A DNA stretch of 64,000 nucleotides from an uncultured Prevotellaceae bacterium (GTDB lineage: Bacteria; Bacteroidota; Bacteroidia; Bacteroidales; Bacteroidaceae): assembly GCA_949299545.1 (NCBI GenBank), contig CASGAM010000029.1, positions 62,001 to 126,000 of the forward strand, given 5' to 3'. The first letter of the stretch is position 1. Every line of letters begins with the position of its first letter. Below the pieces are notes generated by a model, which saw only the letters and a list, made by a program, of their open reading frames with translations, did no database searches and had not been told where the DNA came from. Made by a program: the position numbers and the translations under genes. Shown here piece after piece: positions 9,344-18,322 of the stretch.

Positions 9344-9916
9344 TCATTTGGAATTAATATTCAGTTTGTCAATCCATGTACGGACGTTTTGCTCGTCATA
9401 ATGGTTAAGGAGACGTCCCTCTTTCCATTCCAGCTTGGGATAATTAGTTTTCAATTTTGTGACGCTGTTTGTAATGCTACTTCCTCCTGAAGTTGCAAAT
9501 GGAATGACGGTCTTTTCGTTCATGTCATGCTTTTCAATGAATGTATTGATAATCCGTGGCGCAAGGTTCCACCAGATAGGATAACCGATAAATATTATCT
9601 CATATTGGGTGATGTCTATATCTTTTCCACCAATCTCCGGGCGAAGTTTTGCGTCTTTCATCTCCTGTGAACTGCGTGACTGTTTATTGTTCCAATCAAG
9701 ATCCGCATTCGTGTAGGGTTTGGCAGGCGTGATTTCATAGAGGGTTCCGCCTGTTATGTCTGCCAATTTTTCAGCTGCGCGGGCTGTAGTTCCGGTTGCA
9801 GAGAAATAGGCTATAAGAATTTTATTGTTTGATTCTTTTGTATTCATCTTTTGTTGTGCATGAGTTATTGTCACGATACTTGTGAGTGACAATAGGGTTA
9901 GGAATAATTTATACAT
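9344..9916 (-). CDS. Exported flavodoxin-like protein
   Basis: A 190-aa protein with a clear Sec signal peptide (MYKLFLTLLSLTSIVTITHA, cleavage near residue 20). A flavodoxin domain follows: FMN phosphate loop AYFSATGTTARAAEKLA (about residues 35-51), GYPIWWNLAPRIINTF (about 110-125) and PFATSGGSSI (about 138-147), all typical of the Flavodoxin_4 group. It should bind FMN and carry electrons, here in the periplasm, which is unusual for classical flavodoxins but known in Bacteroidota. It lies 20 bp downstream of the CMD-cupin gene on the same strand, probably one operon, and divergent from an AraC regulator. Its redox partner is not evident. Confidence 0.85.
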   Translation of the reverse strand: MYKLFLTLLSLTSIVTITHAQQKMNTKESNNKILIAYFSATGTTARAAEKLADITGGTLYEITPAKPYTNADLDWNNKQSRSSQEMKDAKLRPEIGGKDIDITQYEIIFIGYPIWWNLAPRIINTFIEKHDMNEKTVIPFATSGGSSITNSVTKLKTNYPKLEWKEGRLLNHYDEQNVRTWIDKLNINSK

Positions 9917-9936
9917 AAAGGTTTTCTTTATTGTTC

Positions 9937-10755
9937 TTATTTATGGAGCTTGTTGTATTGTTCGTCTGTTACAGGTTCTAACCATTCGTTGGACGTTGCT
10001 TCTCCAGGGATCTCAAAAGCAAGATGGGCGAACCAGCTGTCGGCAGTTGCCCCATGCCAATGTTTGACGTTTGCCGGAATATGGATAACAGTACCGGGGA
10101 ATATGTTTATGGCAGGTTTGCCTTCCTCCTGGTACCAGCCTTGTCCAGCTACGCCAATGAGCATTTGTCCGCCTCCCGTTGTTGCTTTGTGGATATGCCA
10201 GTTATTGCGGCATCGAGGTTCGAATGTGACGTTTGAAATCTTTATCTGTTCCTGCGAAATTGGTGCAAGGTAGCTCGTGCCTATGAAATATTTGGCATAG
10301 GCTGTGTTTGGTTCCCCGATGGGGAAAATGGTTTCACGCTGGAATTTAGCTTTTTCATCTTCTCCGACGGTATCTTCCGCCCAAACTTCTTTGGCGAGAT
10401 TAAATGCAGCCCATGCCTTTGGCCAGCCTGCATAGAAGCCTATGTGTGTGATGATTTCTGCAATTTCGGTGCGTGTGATGCCATTTTTCCTGGCCGATTG
10501 CAGATGGAAGGTCAATGAATTGTCCGTAATACCTTGACTGATAAGTGATGTGATTGTTACCAGACTCCGGTCGCGTAAATTGAGTTTGTCTGTACGGTTC
10601 CACACCTCGCCAAAAAGGATATCATCGTTGAGTTCTGCGAATTTTGGGGCAAACGTTCCCAGTTGGTTGCGCCCTGCTGTCTGTACTATCTTTTTTTGTG
10701 CCATAGCGTTGAATGTTAAAATAGTAAATATTGAAATAAGTAGTGCTTTGTTCAT
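9937..10755 (-). CDS. Exported carboxymuconolactone decarboxylase-like protein fused to a cupin
   Basis: This 272-aa protein has a signal peptide (MNKALLISIFTILTFNAMA, cleavage near 19). A CMD domain occupies residues about 35-125 (LRDRSLVTITSLISQG, then the AEIITHIGFYAGWP stretch). It lacks the CxxC of AhpD-type peroxidases, so a lyase or binding role is more likely than thiol peroxidase. A cupin_2 domain (about 160-250) supplies putative metal ligands in NNWHIH and KHWHGA. Such CMD-cupin fusions are usually next to a flavodoxin and an AraC regulator, as here. The substrate is unknown. It is first in the operon. Confidence 0.82.
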   Translation of the reverse strand: MNKALLISIFTILTFNAMAQKKIVQTAGRNQLGTFAPKFAELNDDILFGEVWNRTDKLNLRDRSLVTITSLISQGITDNSLTFHLQSARKNGITRTEIAEIITHIGFYAGWPKAWAAFNLAKEVWAEDTVGEDEKAKFQRETIFPIGEPNTAYAKYFIGTSYLAPISQEQIKISNVTFEPRCRNNWHIHKATTGGGQMLIGVAGQGWYQEEGKPAINIFPGTVIHIPANVKHWHGATADSWFAHLAFEIPGEATSNEWLEPVTDEQYNKLHK

Positions 10756-11086
10756 AATATGTTTATTTATTGGATAAAGTTATTGATTCTGTATACTGAA
10801 TTAAATGGAACCCGGTTGGATAATACCGATGATGTTATCATGTGCAGCGTTGCTTGTTTGTTTTTGGGAAATGTTTTGATGTGATACGTTTGTCGTAGGA
10901 TCCTTTACTTGCATAGGTCTCAAGAATGGTTATTTTATGACAGTACAAATTTATCGATTCTCTTTATAATGGGCGTAACTATAAGTGGGAAGCATGTACC
11001 TTTTTTACTGATTTTATTGTTATTATATTCTGATTTCTGATTGAAATGGTGTATTTTTGTGATTGAAACTTATTCTGCATGATGCC
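10756..11086. other. Divergent control region between the CMD-flavodoxin operon and the AraC gene
   Basis: 331 bp without a gene. On the plus strand TATTTTTG at 11052-11059 is a -7 box for the regulator. On the minus strand TAAATTTG (10953-10946) is a possible -7 box for the CMD gene, giving a 5' leader of about 185 nt. No clear AraC half-sites could be assigned by eye. Confidence 0.5.
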
Positions 11087-11989
11087 ATGGCCAAGATTCT
11101 TAAAATAAGAAATGTGAGTGATTATAGTCGTTACGTAGGACATATTGATCGCCATCCGATGGTATCTGTTATAAACTATGCAGAAGTGTCTCCTATTCGC
11201 CATAGTCTGAATAACTATGGCGTGTATGGTATTTTTTTTCATGGTGAAGCAAAGATCGATTTGACATACGGATGTGGTAAATATGATTATAGAAGAGGGA
11301 CTGTCATCTGTGTGGCGCCGGGTCAAATCGGTGGTAAAGAAGATAACGGCGAGAGGGTTGATTTGACAGGGTGGGCCTTACTTTTTCATCCTGATTTGTT
11401 GCGTGGAACTTATTTGGAGACAGGTATAAAAAAATTCTCCTTTTTTGATTACCGGGTTAATGAAGCCTTATATATGACCGATGAGGAATATGGTGTTTTA
11501 TCTTCTCTGATGCAGCAGATGCGTGACGAGTTACAAAAAGAACATGATAAGCAGCAAGATCGCATTATTGTAGGATACGTAGGGGTAGTTCTGAATTTTT
11601 GCCAGCGTTTTTATAATCGTCAGTTTCTGGTTCGTGAACAAAAGGATACGGATATTCTTGTGAGATTTGATACTTTGTTACGGGATTATTACGAAAGAGG
11701 ATTACAAGTAGCGTCCGGAATGCCTACAGTGCAATATTGTGCTGAAAAACTGTGTATGTCGTCAAACTATTTTGGGGATGTGATAAAAAAGGCGACAGGT
11801 GATACTGCGAGCAATTATATTCGTCAATTTATTGTCCGATTGGCTGAGAATGAATTGGCCAGCGGCAATGGTATAGCTCAGACAGCTTATAATCTGGGGT
11901 TTGAATATCCGCAACATCTCAGCCGGATGTTTAAGAAACAAACGGGTATGACTCCGACAGAGTATAGCGAACGTCTTCGTAAGCGGTAA
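11087..11989 (+). CDS. AraC-family transcriptional regulator
   Basis: About 300 aa: an N-terminal cupin-like sensor domain (about 1-170) and a C-terminal double helix-turn-helix (about 200-300, CAEKLCMSSNYFGDVIKKA and then AYNLGFEYPQHLSRMFKKQTG), the standard AraC DNA-binding signature. The frame is open from a TTG at 11063, but that codon lies at the likely transcription start just after the TATTTTTG -7 box. The ATG at 11087 is therefore preferred. It is divergent from the flavodoxin/CMD-cupin operon and is its likely regulator; the effector is unknown. Confidence 0.85.
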   Translation: MAKILKIRNVSDYSRYVGHIDRHPMVSVINYAEVSPIRHSLNNYGVYGIFFHGEAKIDLTYGCGKYDYRRGTVICVAPGQIGGKEDNGERVDLTGWALLFHPDLLRGTYLETGIKKFSFFDYRVNEALYMTDEEYGVLSSLMQQMRDELQKEHDKQQDRIIVGYVGVVLNFCQRFYNRQFLVREQKDTDILVRFDTLLRDYYERGLQVASGMPTVQYCAEKLCMSSNYFGDVIKKATGDTASNYIRQFIVRLAENELASGNGIAQTAYNLGFEYPQHLSRMFKKQTGMTPTEYSERLRKR

Positions 11990-12048
11990 TTTTTTTGCTT
12001 GACTTTTTAAAAAAGTATTAATCCGAAAGGTTTATCCGATAATTTTTA

Positions 12049-12056
12049 TATGTTTG
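12049..12056 (+). promoter_or_regulatory. -7 promoter box of the GLUG-repeat gene
   Basis: TATGTTTG matches TAnnTTTG. The first in-frame ATG (12050) lies inside this box, so translation must begin further on, at 12089 or 12095. The -33 element is weak. Confidence 0.6.
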
Positions 12057-12094
12057 CAGGTGTAAACCTTTATGTTAAATTAAAACTTATGCTT

Positions 12095-13996
12095 ATGAAA
12101 AAGAATTACGTGATGTTTATTTGTTTCTTGTATTCATTAGTTGTTCATGGATGGGATGGTCAAGGTACAATGGAAGCGCCTTATCTCATATCCTCTGCAA
12201 AGGATATTTTGATGTTGGGGGAATACTATGGGGCGGGAGATAAAGACCCTGCATGGTTCCGGGTGACTCAAGATATTGATATGCAAGGTGTGGCGGTATC
12301 TCCTGTTGGTGGTAGTTTCAATGGTTATATTGACGGGCAACATCATGCAATTAAAAATTTGGTTATTGAGGTAGAAAATGGAGGTGCAGCACTTTTCTCA
12401 CGTGTTACGAATGGAGGCATAAAAGATTTGACGATTGCTTCAGGTTATATAAAAGGAAATAGCACTGTGGCGGCATTTGCATTGACGGCAAATGAATCAT
12501 GGTTTAGCGGATGTACCAATCATGCGACCATTATTGCAGAGGGACGTTATGCGGGACCGGTTGGCGGATTGGTTGCGACATGTACAGCTTCGGTTATAAG
12601 AAGCTGTGTTAACAAAGGTATTGTTTTGGCAGAAGGAGAAAATAGTGGTATAGTTGGAGGTATCGTCGGTAGTACTAACGGTATGGAGACTATAGATTCG
12701 TGTGCTAATTACGGTGTTGTTAAAGGTGTTGCCACTGTAGGCGGTATTGTAGGCTCACTGAGCAGCAATGATGAGGCTTATCGTTCATATAATATGGGAT
12801 ATGTTTCTGGGAAAAGTAATGTAGGTGGTATTGCAGGCAGTCAGGGCTTACCATTAATCTCAGAGAATGACAGCAGTTATATTTATATGAGTTGGAATGG
12901 CGGCGAGATTGTAGGAGAGGAATGCGTTGGTGGAATTGGTGGAGATGTGAAAACGATATATTATAGTTGTAATGTTGGCCAAGTCGGTGATGTGACAAAT
13001 GCCATTGGTACATATGTTGGTGGACTTTGTGGCAGTGGAAATGTGTCATACTCTTACAACTTAGGCCAGGTGAATGGTAATACCGGTATCGGTGGTATTG
13101 CCGGTACGGTTTCTTCCATAGAGACTTGTTTCAACCGAGGTGATATTAGCGGTAAGCAAGGTGTAGGCGGTTTGGGCGGACTAATGGAAGGTACTTCGTG
13201 TGAAATAAATGCTTGCTACAATTCTTCCAAGATTCATTGTGAGAGCGTCGATTCTTTTGGTGCTGTGACCGGTTATATCTATTATGGCGGTTTTATTAAT
13301 TCAAATGAAGTCAAGGAAACATATTGGAATACAGATTTGGAATTAACAGGTTATTCAGGCACAATAGGTTCGGACATACAAATGACCGGTTTGTCAGGAA
13401 CAGATTTGGCAAAACAGCCAATAGCGGGATTTGTTTCAGACATTAGCGGTGCTAATGGTGGTTTTCCTTTGATTGAAAATTTTGAATTTACAGATCAACC
13501 ACAAATGGCAGAGACGAGCATTGTGACGGTAACAGGTTCTGAGAATGGGCTGATATATCCGGCGAATAATGAATGGAGATCGTCTGTTGGCAGTTGTTTA
13601 TCGTTTAAATTACTTCCGGATGAGGGGTATTATCTATCTGATATAATTGTTGACGGTATTTCTGTAATGGCGGCATCGGAAGAGGAACTTTCTGACACAT
13701 CGGACGTGATAATTTATTCTTTCCAGCCGACATTGTCAAACCACTCTATCGTTTTCAATTTTTCCCAACTTTCAGACATTTCTACAGTAAAGGATAAACA
13801 GACAGATATATGGTTGGAACAGGGCGTCGTTTGTATAAACAGTGAACCCGGACTGCCATATTCTGTTTATACCGTAGACGGGCGGATAATATGTCAAGGT
13901 AAGACCAGTGGCGGCGTACAAAAAATAACGGTTCAGCAAAAACTGCCGCTGTTACTTGTTAAGGTTGGTGGATATATCAGTAAATTGGCAGAATGA
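12095..13996 (+). CDS. Secreted GLUG-repeat protein with a C-terminal sorting-like tail
   Basis: About 633 aa from the ATG at 12095 (MKKNYVMFICFLYSL...), which gives a proper signal peptide; earlier ATGs overlap the promoter box. From about residue 110 to 400 there are many GLUG-type repeats of form VGGIVG/VGGIAG followed by CYN/SYN-like turns, a pattern forming a beta-helical rod. A Gly-poor module follows (about 470-560). The last 60 residues (VYTVDGRIICQGK ... ISKLAE) resemble type IX secretion C-terminal domains. Role: probably cell-surface adhesion or binding, not established. Base composition is AT-rich like its neighbours. It is transcribed alone. Confidence 0.75.
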   Translation: MKKNYVMFICFLYSLVVHGWDGQGTMEAPYLISSAKDILMLGEYYGAGDKDPAWFRVTQDIDMQGVAVSPVGGSFNGYIDGQHHAIKNLVIEVENGGAALFSRVTNGGIKDLTIASGYIKGNSTVAAFALTANESWFSGCTNHATIIAEGRYAGPVGGLVATCTASVIRSCVNKGIVLAEGENSGIVGGIVGSTNGMETIDSCANYGVVKGVATVGGIVGSLSSNDEAYRSYNMGYVSGKSNVGGIAGSQGLPLISENDSSYIYMSWNGGEIVGEECVGGIGGDVKTIYYSCNVGQVGDVTNAIGTYVGGLCGSGNVSYSYNLGQVNGNTGIGGIAGTVSSIETCFNRGDISGKQGVGGLGGLMEGTSCEINACYNSSKIHCESVDSFGAVTGYIYYGGFINSNEVKETYWNTDLELTGYSGTIGSDIQMTGLSGTDLAKQPIAGFVSDISGANGGFPLIENFEFTDQPQMAETSIVTVTGSENGLIYPANNEWRSSVGSCLSFKLLPDEGYYLSDIIVDGISVMAASEEELSDTSDVIIYSFQPTLSNHSIVFNFSQLSDISTVKDKQTDIWLEQGVVCINSEPGLPYSVYTVDGRIICQGKTSGGVQKITVQQKLPLLLVKVGGYISKLAE

Positions 13997-14166
13997 GAAA
14001 AAGCCCCTTGTTTGTCTGATTTAAGAAGATATAAGCAAGGGGTCATTTCTTTAATATTAAGTCGATTATTGATTTCAGTGATTATCCCGTTAGTGAAGAA
14101 TGGGATGACTTGCATCAATTTGTTTGATGGTGAGGGTATAAGTGCGGTTTTCAGGTAATGTCGTAG
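13997..14166. other. Convergent intergenic region
   Basis: A weak stem CCCCTTG (14004-14010) with CAAGGGG (14036-14042) and a 25-nt loop lies just after the GLUG gene stop. It may aid termination of either convergent gene but lacks a clean T-run. Nothing else seen. Confidence 0.35.
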
Positions 14167-15204
14167 CTACCGTCCTTTTATTGCCACCTTTATAACATTT
14201 TCCTGTCTGTTTTCAAAAATGTCGTAGGCTTTGTCTATGTTTTTAAGGGCGAAACGATGCGTGATGAGCGGAGTTGTGTCGATTTGTCCATCGGCAATCA
14301 GACGGAGTATTTCTTCGCAGTCGCATCCGTCGACACCGCCCGTTTTGAATGTTAGGTTTTTGCCGTACATGTCGGGGAGCGGCAATATTTGTGGATGTTC
14401 ATACAATGCAACGATTGTAACAATGGCGTTTGGTCGCGCACATTCCCACGCCATTCGGAACGAATCATCCGTGCCGGCTACTTCTATAACGACATCTGCT
14501 CCGTAGTGGTCGCTATGATTGTGAATATAGTCTTTGCAATGTTCCGGTGAGATGACTTTGATGTCCGGGTAATGTGTTTGTACAAAACGGGCGCGTTCTT
14601 CCGACTGTTCGCAGACGATGATGCGTCGCGGACGTTTCAGCCGGGCGCAAAGCATAGTGCAGATACCTGTCGGACCGGCGCCGATGATAAGAACGGTGTC
14701 GTCCTGGCGTATTTCCGAGATACGTGCTGCCCAAAAGCCGGTGGCAAGGATATCGCCAACGAAAAGTGCCTGTTCATCTGTTACATTGTCTGGGATGCGG
14801 TTCAGGCCCTGATCAGCGTGTGGGACACGAACATATTCGGCCTGTCCGCCATCAATGCGGCAGCCTAACGCCCAGCCACCATCAGGGGACTCGCAGTTGT
14901 TTACATAGCCGTGCCGGCAAAAAAAACATTCGCCGCAAAAAGTTTCCACGTTGACCGTCACACGGTCGCCGGGTTTGACATTGTGGACGTCTTTACCGAC
15001 TTGTTCGACAATGCCGACCATTTCGTGTCCTACCGTTATGCCCGGGACGGCCCGAGGAACACTGCCGTGTTTGATGTGAAGGTCGCTGGTACAAATACTG
15101 CTGAGGGTTACGCGAACCAAAGCGTCGCAAGAGTCTTTAAGAGTAGGGACGGCTTTTTCTGTCAAGGCAAAACAGCCTTGTTTGATATAAGTGTAGGCTA
15201 ACAT
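14167..15204 (-). CDS. Zinc-dependent medium-chain alcohol dehydrogenase
   Basis: A 345-aa MDR-family oxidoreductase. Catalytic zinc ligands are visible as Cys in SSICTSDLH and His-Glu in VGHEMVG. The structural zinc lobe is FCGECFFCRHGYVNNC. The Rossmann nucleotide-binding motif is IGAGPTG at about residues 173-179. The enzyme should oxidise or reduce an alcohol/aldehyde using NAD(P); the closest subgroup looks like the alcohol dehydrogenase/threonine dehydrogenase-like group, and the exact substrate cannot be read from sequence. It stands alone between a convergent surface-protein gene and a recombinase gene, with its own promoter. Confidence 0.88.
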   Translation of the reverse strand: MLAYTYIKQGCFALTEKAVPTLKDSCDALVRVTLSSICTSDLHIKHGSVPRAVPGITVGHEMVGIVEQVGKDVHNVKPGDRVTVNVETFCGECFFCRHGYVNNCESPDGGWALGCRIDGGQAEYVRVPHADQGLNRIPDNVTDEQALFVGDILATGFWAARISEIRQDDTVLIIGAGPTGICTMLCARLKRPRRIIVCEQSEERARFVQTHYPDIKVISPEHCKDYIHNHSDHYGADVVIEVAGTDDSFRMAWECARPNAIVTIVALYEHPQILPLPDMYGKNLTFKTGGVDGCDCEEILRLIADGQIDTTPLITHRFALKNIDKAYDIFENRQENVIKVAIKGR

Positions 15205-15248
15205 CTGTTTATCTTATTATTTCTTCACAATGTTCTGCGGTATTTTTT

Positions 15249-15278
15249 CAAAATTAGGAATAATATTTTTGAGTCGCA
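15249..15278 (-). promoter_or_regulatory. Promoter of the alcohol dehydrogenase gene
   Basis: On the minus strand TTTG (15278-15275), 18 bp, TAATTTTG (15256-15249), close to the Bacteroidota consensus, about 45 bp before the start codon. Confidence 0.6.
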
Positions 15279-15292
15279 AAAACTGGAGGTGA

Positions 15293-16354
15293 TTATATAC
15301 TATTTAATATTAATCTATTCGCATTGTCCACGGTCTCATTGTCTAATGAGGTAAGATAGATGCGGGTGGTCTGCTCTGAGTCGTGTCCCATTCCTTCGCT
15401 GATGACAGGCAAAGGGATGTGTCTGCTACGCGCAACGCTGGCCCACGAATGACGGGCTACATAGAGGGTTAGCGGTACGGTGATACCGGCACGTCGGGCA
15501 ACTTCCTTCAGGTGCTTGTTGATGCGTGATAGTGCGTTCTTGTATTCTCCTCGGGCTTTTGGACCGTTATGTTTCAGTATGGGAAGTAGGTAAGGACTGT
15601 TGACTGCAGATGGGTGCTTGTCGATAATTTCCTGCATGCAGCTTTCCCATTTTATGAACAGTTGTTGGTTTGTTTTTTGTCGGCGGTAGGACAGGATGTT
15701 GTTTTGCAGATCGCTTTTTTTCAGAAAAGCCATGTCGACGAAGGACATGCCACGGGTGTAGAAACTGAAAAGGAAAATGTCGCGTGCGAAATCCGTCTGT
15801 GGATTATCTGAGAGATCCAGTCTCCGGATACGACGGATGGCAGCTGGTGAGATAGCACGTTTGATAGTTTTGTCTACACCTGTATAGACATGTTTGAAAG
15901 GGTAGTGTTGTTTGGTGAGTCCTTTTTCCACGGCACGGTTGTAAACGGCCCTGAGGATACGCATATAGAATGAGGTTGTGTTACGTGTGATGCCTTTACT
16001 GTGTAGTGATGCTTCATACATGAGCATCATGTCGGAGTCCATTTCGTCAATTCTTAGATCTTTTCCCAGCCGAAAGTTCATGAAATTTTTCAGTGTGGCT
16101 GTGTAAGTTTCTTGGGTGCGTTGTTTACCCATGCGGCGTAGTTGCAAGATGATTTGGTGCATGAAGACTGTTAAATAATATTCGTTGTCTGATTTTTGTA
16201 TGGCATCTTCCGCTGATAGTTGTGGTGAGTTCGCTTCCTGTGCTCCGGTCACCTGCATTGTTGCTGCTCTGTCGCTTATATTTACCTTTTGTTGTCTTTT
16301 TCGTTCTGCCCATCGCATGACGGCGTTGTGGGCGATGTTTATTAGCTCTTTCAT
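15293..16354 (-). CDS. Solitary tyrosine recombinase (phage-integrase family)
   Basis: 353 aa. An N-terminal SAM-like core-binding domain (about 65-165) is followed by the catalytic domain. The first catalytic Arg is in FYTRGMSFVD. The second box reads YVARHSWAS, with Tyr in place of the usual first His, which is common in Bacteroidales recombinases. GMGHDSEQTTRIYL supplies His and the Tyr nucleophile. Related proteins integrate mobile elements or invert promoter segments. No phage or ICE genes adjoin it. It lies between an alcohol dehydrogenase and rmlBC, and a 9-bp inverted repeat lies just upstream. A DNA-inversion role is possible but unproven. Confidence 0.88.
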   Translation of the reverse strand: MKELINIAHNAVMRWAERKRQQKVNISDRAATMQVTGAQEANSPQLSAEDAIQKSDNEYYLTVFMHQIILQLRRMGKQRTQETYTATLKNFMNFRLGKDLRIDEMDSDMMLMYEASLHSKGITRNTTSFYMRILRAVYNRAVEKGLTKQHYPFKHVYTGVDKTIKRAISPAAIRRIRRLDLSDNPQTDFARDIFLFSFYTRGMSFVDMAFLKKSDLQNNILSYRRQKTNQQLFIKWESCMQEIIDKHPSAVNSPYLLPILKHNGPKARGEYKNALSRINKHLKEVARRAGITVPLTLYVARHSWASVARSRHIPLPVISEGMGHDSEQTTRIYLTSLDNETVDNANRLILNSI

Positions 16355-16376
16355 GATGATTTTTTTGACGTCAAAT

Positions 16377-16443
16377 ATACATCATAGCTATGTTAATTTC
16401 AAAAGCTAAATATCCAGTTATATTTACAATAAGAATGATGTAT
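16377..16443. repeat. 9-bp inverted repeat upstream of the tyrosine recombinase
   Basis: ATACATCAT (16377-16385) and ATGATGTAT (16435-16443) are exact inverted copies separated by 49 bp. A 10-bp palindrome CATAGCTATG (16383-16392) overlaps the left copy. They lie 23 bp upstream of the recombinase start. They could be recombination half-sites or a regulatory element; chance occurrence in AT-rich DNA cannot be excluded. Confidence 0.4.
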
Positions 16444-16522
16444 GGGAGAATATAGTTTTTAATTCTTGTAATCTATAGATACAATTTACAGAATATTCCA
16501 ATTTATTAAAATTTGAGATACA

Positions 16523-16560
16523 AAAAGAGAGACCGTCTCACTTTAGACGGTCTCTCTTTT
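16523..16560. terminator. Strong intrinsic terminator after rmlB
   Basis: A 16-bp perfect stem (16523-16538 with 16545-16560) with a 6-nt loop and A/T-runs at both ends. It terminates rmlC-rmlB on the minus strand. Confidence 0.9.
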
Positions 16561-16596
16561 AAGTTGTTACATACCTATGAGAAAACGTGTGCCATG

Positions 16597-17712
16597 CTAT
16601 CTGTTGGCATACATGTTTTCGTAATATTTTTGGTAATCGCCTGAAGTGACGTTGTCCATCCATTCTTGATTGTCAAGATACCAGCGTACTGTCTTTTCTA
16701 TGCCTTCTTCGAATTGTAAGCTGGGTTCCCATCCTAATTCCGTTTTCAGTTTAGTGGAATCTATGGCATAACGCAAGTCGTGTCCCATGCGGTCGGTCAC
16801 GTATGTGATAAGATCTAACGAAGCGCCTTCAGGATTTCCAAGCAGCCGGTCAACTGTTTTGATGACTACTTTAATAATATCAATGTTTTTCCACTCGTTG
16901 AAACCGCCAATGTTGTAAGTTTCTGCAATCTTTCCATTGTGGAATATGACGTCTATGGCACGTGCATGGTCTACGACATATAGCCAGTCGCGTACATTTT
17001 CACCTTTTCCATAAACAGGTAATGGCTTGCGATGGCGGATGTTATTGATGAAAAGTGGAATCAGCTTTTCTGGGAACTGGTAAGGTCCATAGTTGTTGGA
17101 ACAGTTGGTTACGATGGTAGGCATGCCGTATGTATCGTGGAATGCACGGACAAAATGGTCGGAACTGGCTTTACTTGCGCTATATGGACTATGTGGGTTA
17201 TATTTTGTTGTTTCTTTGAAAAAATCGTTTCCATAAGGTCCTTTTCCTTCTGCATCGCCCTCAGGCTTGGTCAGTTCGAGCGCACCGTATACTTCGTCTG
17301 TTGAGATATGGTAAAAACGTTTGCCTTCGTAGCCTTCAGGTCTGCTTTCCCAAAAGATTTTTGCGGCCTGCAAAAGTGTAAGAGTGCCCATGACGTTTGT
17401 CCTTGCAAATGTGAACGGGTCTTTGATGCTGCGGTCTACATGGCTTTCTGCTGCCAGATGTATGATACCGTCTACTTGGTATTGTTCCATCAACTTCTGG
17501 ACATTTTCAAAATCACAAATGTCTGCCTTGACAAATGTATAGTTCGGGCACGTTTCTATGTCTTTGAGATTGGCAAGGTTGCCGGCATAAGTGAGTTTGT
17601 CGAGATTGATGATGTGATAGTCCGGATATTTATTGACGAACAGACGTACTACGTGGCTGCCGATGAATCCTGCACCGCCGGTGATGATGATATTTCTTTT
17701 GAATGTGGTCAT
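16597..17712 (-). CDS. rmlB: dTDP-glucose 4,6-dehydratase
   Basis: A 371-aa extended short-chain dehydrogenase (SDR). The NAD-binding motif is GGAGFIGSHV at about residues 12-21. The dehydratase signature HISTDEVYGAL and the catalytic YSASKASSDH (YxxxK) are present. It converts dTDP-glucose to dTDP-4-keto-6-deoxyglucose, the second step toward dTDP-L-rhamnose for surface polysaccharides. The gene follows rmlC by 18 bp on the same strand. rmlA and rmlD are not in the window. Confidence 0.95.
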   Translation of the reverse strand: MTTFKRNIIITGGAGFIGSHVVRLFVNKYPDYHIINLDKLTYAGNLANLKDIETCPNYTFVKADICDFENVQKLMEQYQVDGIIHLAAESHVDRSIKDPFTFARTNVMGTLTLLQAAKIFWESRPEGYEGKRFYHISTDEVYGALELTKPEGDAEGKGPYGNDFFKETTKYNPHSPYSASKASSDHFVRAFHDTYGMPTIVTNCSNNYGPYQFPEKLIPLFINNIRHRKPLPVYGKGENVRDWLYVVDHARAIDVIFHNGKIAETYNIGGFNEWKNIDIIKVVIKTVDRLLGNPEGASLDLITYVTDRMGHDLRYAIDSTKLKTELGWEPSLQFEEGIEKTVRWYLDNQEWMDNVTSGDYQKYYENMYANR

Positions 17713-17730
17713 AAATGTTGGTTGTTAGGG

Positions 17731-18300
17731 TTAATAAAGTTCTGAATTATAGTCGAAAAGCCATTCGGATTCTTTCAGCGTGGGATGATGCTTGTCTTTT
17801 TCCGAGAGAATGATTTTATCTTTTGGAATTTGCCAGTTAATGTTTATGTCCGGATCATTCCATGCTAATGCGCCTTCATATTGAGGTGCATAGAAGTTGT
17901 CGCATTTATATTGAAAAATGACTTCGTCTGTTAAAACGCTGAAACCATGTGCAAAGCCGCGGGGGATGAAGAATTGTAGATGGTTCTCCTCCGTTAGTTC
18001 AACGGCTACATGTTGTCCGAAAGTGGGTGACCCTTTTCGGATATCTACTGCTACATCGAGAACTGCTCCTTTGATGACTCTGACGAGTTTGCTTTGTGCG
18101 AAAGGAGGCTTTTGAAAATGTAGACCGCGTAGAACCCCATAGGATGATTTACTCTCGTTGTCCTGGACAAAATGTATGGGGCGCACTTGTGCGTCAAAGT
18201 CTCGTTGGGAGAATGATTCAAAGAAATATCCCCGTTCGTCCATAAATAAGCGAGGTTTGATGATAATCACTCCGTCGATAGCAGTTTTGATGATTTCCAT
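17731..18300 (-). CDS. rmlC: dTDP-4-dehydrorhamnose 3,5-epimerase
   Basis: A 189-aa RmlC cupin. The family signature is visible: FVQDNESKSSYGVLRGLHFQ with its catalytic His, and FIPRGFAHGFSVL. It double-epimerises the 4-keto-6-deoxyglucose intermediate in dTDP-L-rhamnose synthesis. It is first in an rmlC-rmlB pair. A TATCTTTG -7 box (18330-18323, minus strand) lies 23 bp upstream of the ATG. Confidence 0.95.
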   Translation of the reverse strand: MEIIKTAIDGVIIIKPRLFMDERGYFFESFSQRDFDAQVRPIHFVQDNESKSSYGVLRGLHFQKPPFAQSKLVRVIKGAVLDVAVDIRKGSPTFGQHVAVELTEENHLQFFIPRGFAHGFSVLTDEVIFQYKCDNFYAPQYEGALAWNDPDININWQIPKDKIILSEKDKHHPTLKESEWLFDYNSELY

Positions 18301-18322
18301 AATGTTTTTGTTTATTCAGTTA

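Noticed and set aside
15205..15292. att site or mobile-element boundary beside the recombinase
   Set aside because: No direct repeats, tRNA fragment or cargo genes could be found on either side.
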